A DNA stretch of 64,000 nt from positions 22,850,385-22,914,384 of the forward strand of contig JAZBQD010000017.1 of NCBI GenBank assembly GCA_036583965.1, read 5' to 3'. The translations under genes and the position numbers were made by a program. Source of the DNA: Prunella strophiata. Lineage: Eukaryota; Chordata; Aves; Passeriformes; Prunellidae. Every line of letters begins with the position of its first letter. Positions within the stretch are counted from its first letter, which is position 1. Under the pieces are notes generated by a model. The model ran no database searches, was not told the DNA's origin, and saw nothing but the letters and a program-made list of their open reading frames with translations. Below are positions 51,983 to 64,000 of the stretch, in pieces.

Positions 51983-52910
51983 GGAAATGGTCCCTACTGG
52001 CGTACCCCAGGGTTCAGTGTTGGTGTCAGTTCTGTTTAAAATCTTTATTGATTATCTGGATGAAGGGAATGACTGCACCTGCAGTCAGTTTGCAAATGAT
52101 ACCAAGCTGGGTGGGAGTGTTGATCTGCTGGAAGGCTTTGCAGAGGAATCTGGACAGTCTGGAATGGTGGGCTGAGGCCAATTGGATGAGGTTCAACAAG
52201 GATAAGTGCCAGATGCTGCACTTGGGTCACAAGAACCTCACATGATGAAGGGAGGAGTGGCTGGAAAGCTACCCAGCAGAAAAGGACCGTGGGATACTGG
52301 TCAACATCTGGCTAAACATGAGCCAGCAGGGAGCTCAGGTGGCCAAGAAGGACAATGGAATCCTAGCCTGTATCAGCAATAGTTTTGGACCAGAACTATG
52401 GGATGTGACTGTCCCCCTTGTACTGGACACTGGTGAGGCCCCACCTTGAATGCTGTGCCCAGATTTGTACACCTGACATTGCACACCTAATGCAAGAAAG
52501 ACATTAATGTGCTGGAGCATGTCCAGGAAAGGAACTGGGGAAGGTTCTGGACCATAAGTCTCATGAGGAGTGACTGAGGGAGCTGGGATGTTTAGCCTGG
52601 AGAAAAAGAAACTACCTGAAAGGAGGTTGTAGGTGAGGGTCACTCTCTGATCCCAGATAACAAATGACAGGACAAATGGAAACAAGTTGCACCAGGGGGG
52701 TTTAGATTGGATATTAGCAATTTTTTTTTTCACTTGAAAGGGTTGCCAAGCATTGAAAATGGCTGCCCAGAAGTCACCATCCTTGGAGGCATTTAAAAGA
52801 CATGTAAATGTGGCACTTGGTTTAGTGGTGGTCTTGATAGTGTGAAGTTAACAGCCAGACTCAATGTTATTAAAGCTATTTTCCAATCTTAACAATTCTA
52901 TGATTCTGTG
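51983..52910 (+). mobile_element. CR1 LINE, 5'-truncated, with RT remnants and intact 3' tail
   Basis: About 930 bp of the 3' end of a CR1 retrotransposon. The first ORF (51987-52175) carries the reverse-transcriptase motif GVPQGSVL and [17 protein letters not shown]. The latter is the catalytic FADD box with the first aspartate changed to asparagine. The frame then shifts and continues in a neighbouring frame ([20 protein letters not shown]) before a stop at 52245, with more lesions after. It ends with the CR1 octamers ATTCTATG (52895-52902) and ATTCTGTG (52903-52910). Dead copy, no target duplication expected. Confidence 0.93.
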
Positions 52911-55900
52911 GTTCACTTTTGCTGCATAGCCTTTACTTCTATTGCCCTCAGGCTCAATTACAGATCTTCTGGGAAATGTAAATGGATAGACAGGGCTCCC
53001 TTTTCTAATTCTTGGTCCTTAAGTGCTTGATGGTTTTCAGAGTGCTGGTGTCTGTGTACCAAGTCATTTATTCCCAGCCAAACTGCATTCTTTACTACTT
53101 TTGCATCCTTTCATGAATAACCTGAAAATCTCAAAAAAACCCCAGTAGCTTCTTGAAAGCAGAAACATAAGAAATCTTCTGGATTTAGCTCTCTGACTGT
53201 ACAGTGTGCATGCTGTATCGTGTCTTGATTTACACTAACTCAACTCATCAAGTCCAGTGTTTCCTTAGAGGGAGCCCAGCCCACAGGTAACCAAGAAAAC
53301 TCATATGCTTTTTGGTGCAGTGGGATATCTGTTCCACTTACATTCAATCCTTTGGTTTATTGAACCCCATAGCTACCATCAGTGACTCCTCCCTGAAGTG
53401 GTATTTATGCATGGCAGACACTCATATCTGGTTTATGAAATCAGAACCCCATGCTTCTGGAACATTTAGGTTGCAAAATCACACTCTGGACAGGTGCCGT
53501 GCAGTGTGATCCTTGGTGGCACAAACAGGGTCTGCTTGCCCCCTGTCCCTGGCTGGCTGTGTTTATCTTCCCTTATTTATCTGCCATTTTAGAGTGTTGT
53601 GACTCAAGATTTTGTGACACTCTTCCTCCTCCCCCCATGTGGATACCAGCTGCCAGCACACACAGGAATGGCAGGAACATTATTGTACTGGTGCTGGCCA
53701 GAGAGAAGTCATACTACCAAAACTAAGGTGTAATAAAATTCTTACAGCCTCTGTTGCTGCATCTCCCCAGTGCTGTAGGCTGGTCTTGGTTTTATTCTCC
53801 TCTCATCTGCCTAGGACTCTGCCAGTGTTGCTTGTTCCCAAGCATGAAATCCAAAGCAAGTGGGGTTGGGAATAGCCAGATCACCAGCCTGCTTTCACAC
53901 TTCCCTCCCTCACCAGGGGCACATTCTTTTTTATTTTTTTTCCCCCTCAGGAAGCACTGACTTGTCATTTCTAACATTATTTTCACACCATTTCCCTTTA
54001 ATATGATTATCCTTCCTTCATGTAATTTATTCTCACAGGTGCTTATAGCACTTCCCTGCAATAAACAAGATTAGTTAATGAGCTGTTTATCACTTACCCT
54101 ACATTGTTAACCAAGATATTGAATAAAATCATACCAGACATCTGGCCTAGCAATACCTGACTGGGCAGCCACCTCTTTTATCAAGTTTCTACATTCAGCT
54201 GATGGCAGATATTCAGTGCCTGGCACTTAGCAGCCATATCACCAGTGTCTGCAGGGCTGACACAATTTTTCATATTTATTATAATCTTGTACTGACTAAG
54301 GCTGCACCCCAGAAGAATGCTTAAACATGTTTTTAACTGCATAGGTGCAATTAAGTAGCCCTAATGGTTGTATGACATGACCATATACTTAAGTGCTTTC
54401 TAAACTGCAGCTTTCTTAACGTTTCCATTCTTGTCATACCACACAGCCTCCCATTTTGCCACCCCTTCTTCTCCAGCATGGAGAAACCTCCTCCCACTTT
54501 CAGGAATTCCCCAAATGCCCCATGATAGGTGAGATGGGTCTGGAGTTTTGTCCAGGTTCTCCCTGGGCACAGCTGTAAGATGCTCCCTGTTCAGCACAAC
54601 CAGTAGCCACTGCAGGCATTTCTGCCCTCATCCAACTTGCCAGGGATGGACTATGGTCCTTCCTGGGCTCTCCTGTCTGTTTCCTGGTGTTACTGCCTAG
54701 CTCCACCCTCTCCCTTTCCTGAGCCAGGACAAAGTCCAACTCCAAGGCTTTGGTTTTTGCAGAGGGTGTTGTGAACCTACCTTTTCCTTGAAGAATTGTC
54801 TGCCTCCCCAGCTGAGCCAGGGATGGGCATGCAGCCTGGCTTTGGTGCTGAGTGTGGCTTGAAGGCTGTCAGTTGATATTGCACCCTCCAGAAGCAGCCA
54901 AGAGCAGTAATTCCTCAATAATTCCATTGGCACTGAACAATGTTTGGGACCTGCTTATGATGTCTGATGAGGTATTACACATGAAGTAGATGGAGTCTCT
55001 GCATATTGCTGGACTCCTGTGTCCTGTGCACCAGCCTAGGACCCTGCTCATGACCTTGTCTATGAAACTGCAGCTTCCTGGACAGAGCTGCACAAGGACA
55101 GATGCAGAAATCAGTTGTGAGCCACAACAGTGGATCAGATGTCAGGGAAAAGGGCAACCCTAGGTTGCTGCAGTGCAGTTGGAGAAGGCAACAGTATCTT
55201 CTCCCCAGCTATTGCAAGCTGCTCTGGATGCACCTCTGCTCAGAGCCTTTGGTGTCTGCTGGAAAATGCAGACACTCCCCCAGCAGCTGCAAGCATAACC
55301 TGTATCTGTAAAATGAAAAGCATGGCCAAGGAGTGCAAGAGGAAGGGATGGCAAGGCAAGGAGAGGAAGCAGCAGCTGAAGGAGTGCTCAGCTCTGCAGG
55401 GCTGCCACTCTGTGTTGCAGAGGCTGCCAGCCCTGCCTGCACAGGCAATTGCAGAGCTTCATCACCCTTCACACTGTGCCTCCCTCCCAGCCAGTGAGGC
55501 TGTTGGCTTCACATCCAATGAATCCCGGCAACTTCTGAGTTAGCTGCAAAAAATCGTGCCACTCCCAACTGAGAAGGAAGTACAATTGAAGCCAGACTAT
55601 TGAAAACAAAGTGAAATAAATGGACTGCACTGAGGAAGCAGCTAGGAGGAGATAGGAAGGGAAGGCATGACTAAGAGGCAGCCAGGAAAGTCCTGGAGTT
55701 GTTTGCGGGGTGTAGGTGAGCTGGGAGTGGTGACTGCTGTGATTGTTCTTTGCCACCTGGTTGCACAATGACAGACTGATTTCCTGAGGCTGCTGGGATA
55801 TAGCATGGCAAAATTGTCATCCAGGAGAGAAGAGCCTTGAGTGGAGATCCAGGGTCAGTCCTGGATGCTCTTGGCCTGCTATGTGGTGCAGGCCAGCAGT

Positions 55901-57960
55901 ACCACAGTAACAACCTGTCCCTGCCCAGTAGCCTCCTTCTCTGACCTTTGCCATTCATGCAGGCTCTGGGTCCAAACAGAACTGGTGCCAGTCTGAGCTT
56001 GATGACATTGTCATAGCTTCAGTTTCTGGAGATAGAGAAAGAACTTGAGTTTTCAGGACAATCTGTTCAGCAGATGTTGGTTGCAAATGAAAATTTGAAG
56101 GAGGAAGATTTACATTCAGCAAAGATACTGGACTGAAAAGATTAAGGTTAGTGCTGGTCCACTGAGCTAGCAATGAGGTGTGCAGATGACATCTGCAGAA
56201 GGGTTATCATTAGTAAAGATGATAATAATGCTTAAATCTCATCTGTTACTTTAAAACTGCAGCACCTTGGGGGAGAAGGTAGGGCTCATCTGACCCATAA
56301 AATGGGAAGATTTGAAGTGACTTTCTTGTGGTAGTACAATCTGCCACTGGCTGGGAGAAACTCAAGTGTCCTCTTCACCAGGCCATGTATGATACTTCTT
56401 ACAGCACAAAGTGGTCACACTGGTCCATCTACAGGAGGGACATGTGGCAGGATGGACAAGCCTGCACTGAAGAACCATGTCCATCAGCTTGTGAAGAGCA
56501 CCAGCTTTTGTAGTGTTCCAAGCTCAGCAGGGAGAGGTGGCAAGCCTGCAGTGCTTGACATTGGCAGGCACTAGCAGCACATCAGGCTAGAAAGCAAGGG
56601 TGATGGAAGTGCAGCCCTGCTCCTGGGAGAGGAGCTCACTGTAAATGGGATGGATATGTGAAGAAGTGCTCTGCATCATGTGCATGAATGGAAATAACCT
56701 TAGAGAAACAGATCAATAATGAAACTGCATATTCCACCTGGCTTACCTCTGGGTACTGCAATTCCTGTCTCTTGGTGCTGGAAATGTGTGGTCAGGGCGT
56801 GTTCTCCCAGAAAAGAATCTGCAGTGCGGTAAAAGCAGCAGAGATCCTTTCTGCAGTGAGGATCCAAACTGCTCTAAGACATTTCAGAGGGGCACAAATT
56901 GCTCCTGCTCTGAGATGCAAAAGAGATCTCAGGGCAGACTGTTAAAGTGTAAGGGTGATTCCCCACGTTAACAAGTGCTGGCACACACTAATCCTGTCCA
57001 GTGCCCCCCATGAGATCAGAGTCAATGCTCAAACATTTCCCAGTGTACTTCCAAGCAGTGAGACATAGGTGTCAGTAGACTCCTTTCAGAGTTTTAGCTT
57101 GTTCAGTGGTCACAACAAAGAGAACAGGGCTAGGGAAGGAGCCTGTTCTTACCATATGTCCCTTTAAATAAGGCAGTTCTCTGTGTTTCCAGAGCATGCA
57201 CAATATTTGAGTCTATGTGCACAGGCATCCCAGCTGTTTCCACTCAGGAGTTTTACTCATATTTCAAGTACTGCAAATCTGAGATGCAAATTTCTATCTT
57301 TTTTATAAGATACACATTAAATTTCAGGGCTTCATTAACAACACTATCAGTAACCTCACACCACTTTTTGAGTTGCTGGCTTAGGGGAAGACTTTCAAAC
57401 ATTGACCACATTTTGCACTTCCAAGTCTCTACTTATGCCAGTGTATCCAAATACTGACAGGTTTACAACATTATCTCCAAAAGCATCACATTCTAAATCT
57501 TTTGCCTGTTATGTCATACGTGCTCCTTGTTTGGAGGAGTGGTATTTGAGTTAAAATTTTTTCTTCCTGCTACAGTGATTCTTTACCTCTTTTGTCCAGG
57601 AATATGGGCATTTCCATACCTTTAAAAATTCCAGTAGTGGTGCAGAATAAAACAAGTTGTATCTCCTTCAGTGGTGAGTAAAGCAGGTTTTAACCTGTCT
57701 CTTCATGCCAGAGGTAAATCTGACCTTTACAGGTTTAAAAATATGCCCTAGCAGAAGAAAGGATTTGAAAAATGAGGTGCTAACTACATTTTTATCTGCA
57801 TATCAAATCTTGACTAATCCAACACAACCTCTTAAGTTTGTTGGCAATTGTTTTGTCTTTTTGCTTGAGTGGAGGTCTATTTTTGTAGTCTTTGCCATCA
57901 GATCCTAAAGATTAATTGCTGTAAGGGTTTACAAAAAGAATACCATGTTGCCTCTATATA
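52911..57960. other. Intergenic, 5 kb, upstream limit at SVEP1 3' end
   Basis: No gene recognised. The stretch 53990-54170 (AATGAGCTGTTTATCACTTA, then ATTGAATAAAATCATACC, then GACTGGGCAGCCACC) faintly resembles an ancient CR1/L3 antisense piece, but I cannot confirm it. The rest is unique sequence with chance ORFs. Confidence 0.6.
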
Positions 57961-57980
57961 GGTACTAAACAGGGTGCAAC

Positions 57981-57986
57981 TTTATT
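57981..57986 (-). terminator. SVEP1: Distal poly(A) signal, probably SVEP1
   Basis: AATAAA on the minus strand, in the only position downstream of the SVEP1 stop where a strong signal precedes the gene-free interval. Confidence 0.45.
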
Positions 57987-58270
57987 TACAGTGTAAAGTG
58001 CATCACATGGAAGTCGTTTAAAACACACAACAAGCAGTGACATAAATGACAATACAGTACTGGGTAGGGAGGGGAAAATATTCCAGCAAGTATCAAAACA
58101 TCATCAATAGCACTAATATGACAGCCTCTAGTTTCAGCTACTCTGTCCTAACACCACATCTCCTTACAAAATGTGTTGACTGGGTTGATCCCAGGACTCC
58201 ATGTACAAGTCACTAGTGTGAAGCTGGGGTTCTAAAAGCTATTCTCCAGCCCTAAACTGTCCAGCAATGT

Positions 58271-58310
58271 CCTGTTAGATCTAAGCACTTCCTGTTAGAT
58301 CTAAGCACTC
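58271..58310 (+). repeat. 20-bp tandem duplication
   Basis: Two copies of CCTGTTAGATCTAAGCACT(T/C) stand head to tail in the presumed SVEP1 3' UTR. Confidence 0.9.
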
Positions 58311-60481
58311 TCCTCACCACTGCTGTTCTGCTCTGGAGATGAGCAGGACAGAGTCAGAGGACACACCAGAGAAGCACACTGGAAAAGGGACAAAAACATG
58401 AGAATGACACATAAATAAAGATCTGCTTTTCTCACCTATGCACTCTTTCCCTGTGTTGCTCACTGTAGCTTCCTTCATTTGCTGTTAAGGCAGCAAGGAA
58501 GTCAAGGAACAAAGTGCCTACAAATGGTGGTGACTGTGTGTTGAAATCTGGACATTAACTACTGAACACAAACTTCAGTCAAAGCTGTAAACGTCGAGGG
58601 CTGTGGAGCTGGGAGACAGAAGATTTTTGCTACGTGCTAGCAGAATCCATTAGAAAAAGAAGGTTGTGGGAGCTAAAACCATAACTCTTCAGCTGGTTGC
58701 AGCTCCCACTGGGAAGGAATCTACATTCACATTAATCTGATCCCCTAATGACTCCTATTCTTTACTATCAATTTTTCTTTTAATTGGTTGAAAGCTCCTA
58801 ATGGCTGACAACTTTGCTTGTTTTTTTCTTCCTCATTTCTGGTCTTGGGCTAACAGCCATCCATTATGTGTCAGTATTTACTAGAGCTCTGTTACTGTAA
58901 CTCTGAGCTCATTTTGGTGTCCTATCACTTTCCTGTATCAGGGTTCATGCATAAAAGGAAGGTACATCCATAAAGTGGGGTGGGGCAGTTGTGCAGACTC
59001 AATCTGGAGGGTAACTAAGCAGGAATAGGAAGCTACAGAAGGTAAAATTTATTTCTCTTTTTCTTTCCCAATGATAACTGCAAATTACACTTTTTCTGAT
59101 ATTATTGGGAAAAATGGATCTTCTGATCAATGACGCTCAGGTTCTGACTCTATGATCTTTTTCATAGATCAGACTTTTTGCTAACTGATAACAATTACCA
59201 AACATGTGACTTTGAAAGGTACATGTGATTTCTGTCTTGTAATTCCACCACCCTACTTAATCATAAATTTTAACATTTCAATTCATCAGAGCATGACTTC
59301 ATGGTGGCACTCGTGTATGTTTTCCTCAGACACAGTGGGATCACCAGTCTGAGAATGAGAAATCTGATAACAGGTATGCTCTCAGTATTTCTCAGTCAGC
59401 TGAGCATTTCTGCCTGTATGTGTTCTCAAGAGAGGCCTTTTCCAATTTTTTGAGGATTCTGCATAACAAAACCTCAACATTTTGGCAATCAGATAGCAAA
59501 CTTTCACCTGTAAACCTAGCTGATGCCTTCTCTCTCCATCTCAGGGGCAGTCAGATATTGGGACCCAACCCTAAGATATCAAAAACATTCACCTATTCTT
59601 CCTATGAAGATATCTACTTCACTTATATATGAAAAGGGGTGGTGGTTACAGGCAGTTGGTGAGTCCCATGGCAAACAGAAAGTGCAAGTTTCAGAGATCT
59701 ATCTGCTTCCTACTGCTGGATCCTGGATTATTCAGTTTAGAGCTAGACCTGAACGGCCTGTAGGTCAGAAATCTTCAAAGGCTCTTGTTGACTAGACTTA
59801 ATCTATTCTTCTCAGAATGAGATGATATTTCCTCATCTCTTTTACTAAGAAATCTCAAGTAAAACCCATGCTGATGCCTCCCATTAAGTCACTCTCCAAT
59901 GAAGTTAATGTCACATAAACTACAGAATCTTCTTATGCTCACCAGAAACTGTGGTTACAACACAGACCTTATCACATGCAGTTATAATTTTTATCAGCTG
60001 AAGTTCCAAGACAGGCCCAATGCAGAGTTTAGTGGCTCATTCAGCCTTGTGTAACACTCTTTACTGTTGAGTTGCTGGACAGCAGTATGCTTTGGCAGCT
60101 CGTAAGCAGAATTGCCATATTCTATTTAATCATGGCTGGCAGTATAGTACAGTTTAATTAGCTTACTTAAAGTAAGAAATGGGAGGGACTTCACTTTAAA
60201 CAACCACTTCCTCAGTGGATTGTAGGAATCTTTACATTTGTATGTGTATGTGTGTATGACACCTGTGTAGCAGCATATATTTGATAATACTTTTATAAAT
60301 GAAAAATACAGAGGATTTCTTTAAAAATTGAAAGATGTATCACAAAATAAAATACAAAACAAGGGAGCTGGGGAGGGGTGGGGGAAGGGAAACAATGGAT
60401 TTGATTTACAATGCATTAGAATCCAAGCCCTGGTGCCTAGGCTGAAGAAAGACATCTGAATGTAGAATTGCTGCTCTCATG

Positions 60482-60512
60482 TTAAAAGGGATAGAATCCA
60501 GCCTTCCGTTTC
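60482..60512 (-). CDS. SVEP1: SVEP1 terminal coding exon
   Basis: On the minus strand, after acceptor GATGCAG, 31 bases complete the arginine codon split with the previous exon. They then encode KRKAGFYPF and a TAA stop (plus 60482-60484). The phase fits the EGF exon exactly (two bases left over there, one taken here). A short basic tail directly after the last EGF module fits the C-terminus of SVEP1. The exon is very small, so it depends on the match of phase, splice sites and context. I could not compare it with a database. Confidence 0.75.
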
Positions 60513-62127
60513 CTGCATCAAAAAAACCCAAACAAAATAAAATAAGTGGTGTGCTGAACATACCAAATGATCAACAGAGAGGCAAAAGAGGATGGTGTCT
60601 CTATACCAAGGATTAGAATGCCACAGCTCAAAGAGGCAGAGAGAGTGGCCATGGGAAATAGAAATATCTGATATTTAATTTAAGTCATGGCTCATCACAG
60701 ACTGGTTTGGAACTAGTCTTATTCTGCATGCTGATAAAAACTTTGAGACCTTTCAGCTTCCCCTTATAAATCCACACCTTGTTAACCTGCAGCAGGGAAT
60801 CTCTGCTATCATGTTATTTGCCTGTATTTTAGAATTCCCAGAAAGGTATCATATCCCATAAAGAGCCACAAGTAACTGAGGCCAAAACTCAACAAAATGT
60901 GAAACACATCTCAGAGTTTGTTTCTGTCTTCGCTTCACCCACCCAATTATGTTTGGGAAATGTCCTCTCAAACAGCTCTGGAAGGGACAAGCTGCTAGAT
61001 CCCAATCCTGCAGAGCTAATGACACACCTTCTGTTAGACTTCCAATGCTGCACAGAGCTATTATGGACTTGGACAAAAAAGCCAACAAAAGAAACCAAGG
61101 ATAATCTAGTTTGGGAATAGCCCGAAACCCTGCTTTGCTTCTCATGAGATAAACTCCACTATTTTTGGCTATTATGCCTGCTGGATTTGGGCTTCTCTGC
61201 TTCATGTCCTAAATGGAAATACTACCAGAATTCAGATGTATACCTTTCAGTCTAAAGCTGAAAGATACTATTTGTTGGCAATACATTTAAGTTGCTTCAC
61301 TAAGGCAAATATAATCACAGCTAACAAATGAACACTATTCATTTTGGACAATGTGATTTCTCAGTCAAGCATCTCTTTTACAGCTTTAAGATAAACTGTC
61401 TATCAGAGAGATAGGAAGGAATGTCTGTCACTATCTGCCCAGAAAGAAAAACAGAAAAAATTACAATGCCACAGGCTTCATCTGTTCCCTGCAGAAAAAT
61501 ATTAATATTCATATGGTTCTTATTTAGCTCTCCAGGATAATGACCACTGTGTTCAGTAAGAACCTGTGTGAGTTGAGGTATATACATTTTTTCCTATTAT
61601 GGCCCTAGACTTGCCAGGAGATTTGAACTTGGACTTGCCTCAGAGGCACCTTGTTGTACTCTTTAAATGATTACATCACTCAGTGCTGGGAGTAAGATGA
61701 CTTATTACTTATGACAAACATTGCATGACCCCAGTCTTGATCATGGATCCAGCTAAGATATATACAAAATAGTGTTCAAAGTTAACGCTAGTAAAGAGTA
61801 AGCCACCAAAATTTCCCGAAGAACATTCTGTATTACATGTCAAAACCCCACTTCCATTTACATAATGAGAAATCAGTCTAAACATTGTGGGTTTGCCTGT
61901 CTGCTTACAAGTAAAGATACAATTTTCTGAGTTTTCTACAAGTTTGGCAATCGTTTTGCAGAGTACCCTCTAAGGTATTGCCCATAAAACTTGAGGCATC
62001 TAAAGGTTACTGATTTACAGAATTTAGAGATGCTCAAAATGTTAACATTATTTGCTCATTCCTCAGATTTAGAGTTCAGTAGGGTGTGATTCAGCCTAGC
62101 CCTGGGACAGTGCTCAGTGACACTTAC
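60513..62127 (-). other. SVEP1: SVEP1 last intron
   Basis: This 1.6-kb intron has donor GTAAGTG and acceptor GATGCAG on the minus strand. No repeat or additional exon is recognised. The ORF at 60849-61205 (-) has no EGF or sushi cysteine pattern and is treated as chance. Confidence 0.7.
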
Positions 62128-62221
62128 CTAGAGCAGTCAGGTCCAGTCCAGGAAGAGGGACAGTAGCACCGATTTGGTCGTATGCACCTCCCACCATTTA
62201 AGCAAGGCAACTGGCAAACAG
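62128..62221 (-). CDS. SVEP1: SVEP1 EGF-like exon
   Basis: The minus-strand exon of 94 bases has acceptor TGTGCAG and donor GTAAGT. It encodes one complete EGF module, [20 protein letters not shown] followed by [10 protein letters not shown]. Its six cysteines have canonical spacing C-x3-C-x5-C-x5-C-x-C-x8-C, and it has no calcium-binding consensus at its start. SVEP1 (sushi, von Willebrand factor A, EGF and pentraxin domains) is a very large secreted cell-adhesion protein needed for lymphatic vessel formation. It ends in a set of EGF modules. The identification rests on the module, the terminal position, the minus orientation and the known TXN-SVEP1 neighbourhood in vertebrates. Another EGF protein cannot be formally excluded. 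Confidence 0.8.
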
Positions 62222-64000
62222 CTGCACACAAACACACACAAATTTGCATTAATGAGCACATCCACAACAAGCTGATTTAGTAGCAGGACACTGAAAATCC
62301 ATCCTGCCTTATTCTGTTAAGAATGGGAAGGGCAGCCTGAGAAGCATATGTCTCCTAAGTGTGATTTGACTCCTTCTACTCCTTTTGCTGTTTGACACAT
62401 TGTGTGAGCTGCATGAAACAGCAAGTGTGTAATTTTACATTGCCTTAAAAATTCTGTTGTTCTTTGATTCCAATTAAGACAACAAAGGAATGCAAGCAGA
62501 ATTAGGAGCAAGAATTAGAAGAATCATAAGATCAACAGAAGAATGGAATAAAATGTAGATTTCTTTTTTAAAACAGGAATGTGACAGCTTAACACTATCC
62601 AGGACAAGCAGACACCAGACATGGAAAAAAATATAGAAAGGGACAGCATAAGCAGAGGAAGCTGAAGGTCAGAAAGCCATGTGCAGATCAATAGCAGGCA
62701 AGGAGCAAGACTTCACAGAATGGCACCTGTACGGAGACAAGGAAAGGAAGCAGAGAATGACAGTAAGATCCTGAAAGGCACTGGATAGCCCTTAGAGGTG
62801 AGACTAGGTACAACAGGGTGTTAGATAAAAAGCTCTTGTCTGCCTTACAGGTCATGCTGAGCCTGGTTGAACATGCTTTTTTGTGACAGTCTAACCCAAG
62901 GGTATCAAGTAATCAAACAAAAGTCAAAGTTTCAAGTCTTCCTATCAGTTTTGAGATTGAAAGGCATAGAACCACACAATTTATAGAACCAATTTAGATA
63001 TAAACTTAATGAGGTTCTTCAAACACAGACATTTATATTGTAGATAATGCAATACGTAGAGGACTGACCTAAAGATACTAGTGAGAACAAAGTCTGGGTA
63101 ATATTTTTGCAAGGAATATGCATCAGGAAGTGCTGATTATTATGGAATTACAGGAAATGGAAATGAGTAGTCACAGGAATGCAAAAAGCCTATTCCAATT
63201 CCTCTGGGCCAAACAAGAACAAACAGTAGCAGAAGGCTACAGTGACAGGCCATCCATATACAATTAAGTGCACCAAGTGCACTTAATTGTATATGTTGAA
63301 AATAATGTTGAAAATTACTTCTGATTTTGGAATGAAGCATATGACCAAAACATCTTTAGCTGCCACTGAAGTATATCTCTATCACAGCAAAATGTCAAAA
63401 TCAGTAGTTGAAACAACAAGTGATTAAAAAACTTCCTAAGCAGTGTTTATGATGCAGATGCAGTTGTTCACTATAATTTTCCCTTTAGCTACTGAAAAGT
63501 GAGTCAAGCCTGTACAGATTTGAATTGCTGGCCAAAAAGCCAAGAAGCCACCTATCCTTCTCAAGCACCTATTATGGCTGCAAAGCTCGTGAAATGTGAG
63601 AGGAAATGATGCATTATGTGTTAGGCAAGAGTCCCTTCAAAGGACAATAGTTCAGAGTTAAAATGTTCTCTCTGGTATTTCAATTTTCTGCAGAAGAATT
63701 TGTTTTGCAGTGTATTGCACAGCTTATCCTCTAGATTCACTATTCTTATCAGTTAAACAAACACTATGAACATTCATTAACAGAGTCATGGATTCCTTCC
63801 CAGCTCACCCCATCCACCACTTCAAAGTCTTGCAGGAAGGCAAAACTGGGCTTTCATGCTAAGTCCCTATTAAAAATCAGCTAAGGCACACCTGGACAAT
63901 AAAAAGTGTAGAAACTGAAATGTATATTTAAAAATAGCTAATATTTGTAAGTGTTTAAGATTTAACAATGATAGAAAGATGTTTCAGTAATCAGTCAGTT
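62222..64000 (-). other. SVEP1: SVEP1 intron (continues beyond window)
   Basis: Intron upstream of the last EGF exon. No further EGF or sushi exon is visible on the minus strand up to base 64000. It contains the perfect hairpin at 63255-63295. Confidence 0.65.
63255..63295. repeat. Perfect 19-bp inverted repeat with 3-base loop
   Basis: The left arm CATATACAATTAAGTGCAC (63255-63273), loop CAA and right arm 63277-63295 are exact reverse complements with no mismatch. Pairing stops outside the arms (C63254 opposite T63296). It can form a stable hairpin or cruciform. It is followed by a near-tandem TGTTGAAAATAA/TGTTGAAAATTA. No known element is recognised. Confidence 0.95.

Larger units (their letters stand above)
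57961..60481 (-). other. SVEP1: SVEP1 3' UTR
   Basis: About 2.5 kb of non-coding sequence lies between the stop codon and a canonical AATAAA on the minus strand (plus TTTATT 57981-57986). An earlier AATAAA (plus TTTATT 59048-59053) could give a shorter form of about 1.45 kb. A 20-bp tandem duplication (CCTGTTAGATCTAAGCACTT, 58271-58290 and 58291-58310) lies within it. The extent is inferred from the signals alone. Confidence 0.5.

Noticed and set aside
53990..54170. Faint similarity to an antisense CR1/L3 fragment
   Set aside because: Only scattered short phrases agree with memory. There is no tail or protein remnant, so it is mentioned but not called as an element.
21561..57960. Search for a TXNDC8-like gene between TXN and SVEP1, as in mammals
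   Set aside because: No second WCGPC-type active-site exon was found on either strand in this interval, and I believe that gene is restricted to mammals.
62222..64000. Search for a further EGF or sushi exon of SVEP1
   Set aside because: No minus-strand open segment with the expected cysteine spacing between plausible splice sites was visible.

Overview
The window looks like nuclear DNA of a songbird (passerine). Three things support this. Its genes are split into short coding exons with GT-AG introns. It carries CR1 LINE fragments with the avian ATTCTRTG tail. It holds several copies of an LTR family that I recognise as abundant in passerines. Three vertebrate genes can be read: the last four coding exons of PTGR1 (+ strand, 78-4073), a complete five-exon TXN (- strand, 11843-21029) and the last two coding exons of SVEP1 (- strand, 60482-62221). 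Human orthologues lie on 9q31, which corresponds to the avian Z chromosome, so a Z-linked segment is likely. That is inference and is not proven by the sequence.

Layout. 1-4.6 kb: 3' half of PTGR1 and its 3' UTR. 4.6-11.7 kb: intergenic DNA between convergent PTGR1 and TXN, with nothing recognisable. 11.7-21.2 kb: TXN, ending at a CpG-island promoter. Its introns hold an ERVK-type solo LTR directly beside exon 3, a larger LTR in intron 1, and an antisense CR1 piece. 21.5-57.9 kb: a long gene-free interval with five fragments of one ERVL-type LTR family (26.5-45.6 kb). Two of these form a tail-to-tail inverted pair around a 511-bp G-quadruplex-prone hexamer minisatellite. The interval also holds a (TG)n microsatellite and a 0.9-kb CR1 with reverse-transcriptase remnants. 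57.96-64 kb: SVEP1 3' UTR, terminal coding exon, last EGF exon and introns, with a perfect 19-bp hairpin palindrome in an intron.

Function. PTGR1 reduces alkenal and 15-keto-prostaglandin double bonds with NADPH. TXN is the cytosolic dithiol-disulfide oxidoreductase. SVEP1 is a large secreted matrix protein. PTGR1 and TXN both belong to redox defence, but nothing in the sequence shows that they are co-regulated. No operon, CRISPR array, tRNA or convincing new gene was found. The most unusual signals are the LTR against the TXN exon-3 donor, the inverted LTR/minisatellite structure, and the perfect hairpin. All ORFs in the gene-free intervals look like chance or repeat-derived frames.
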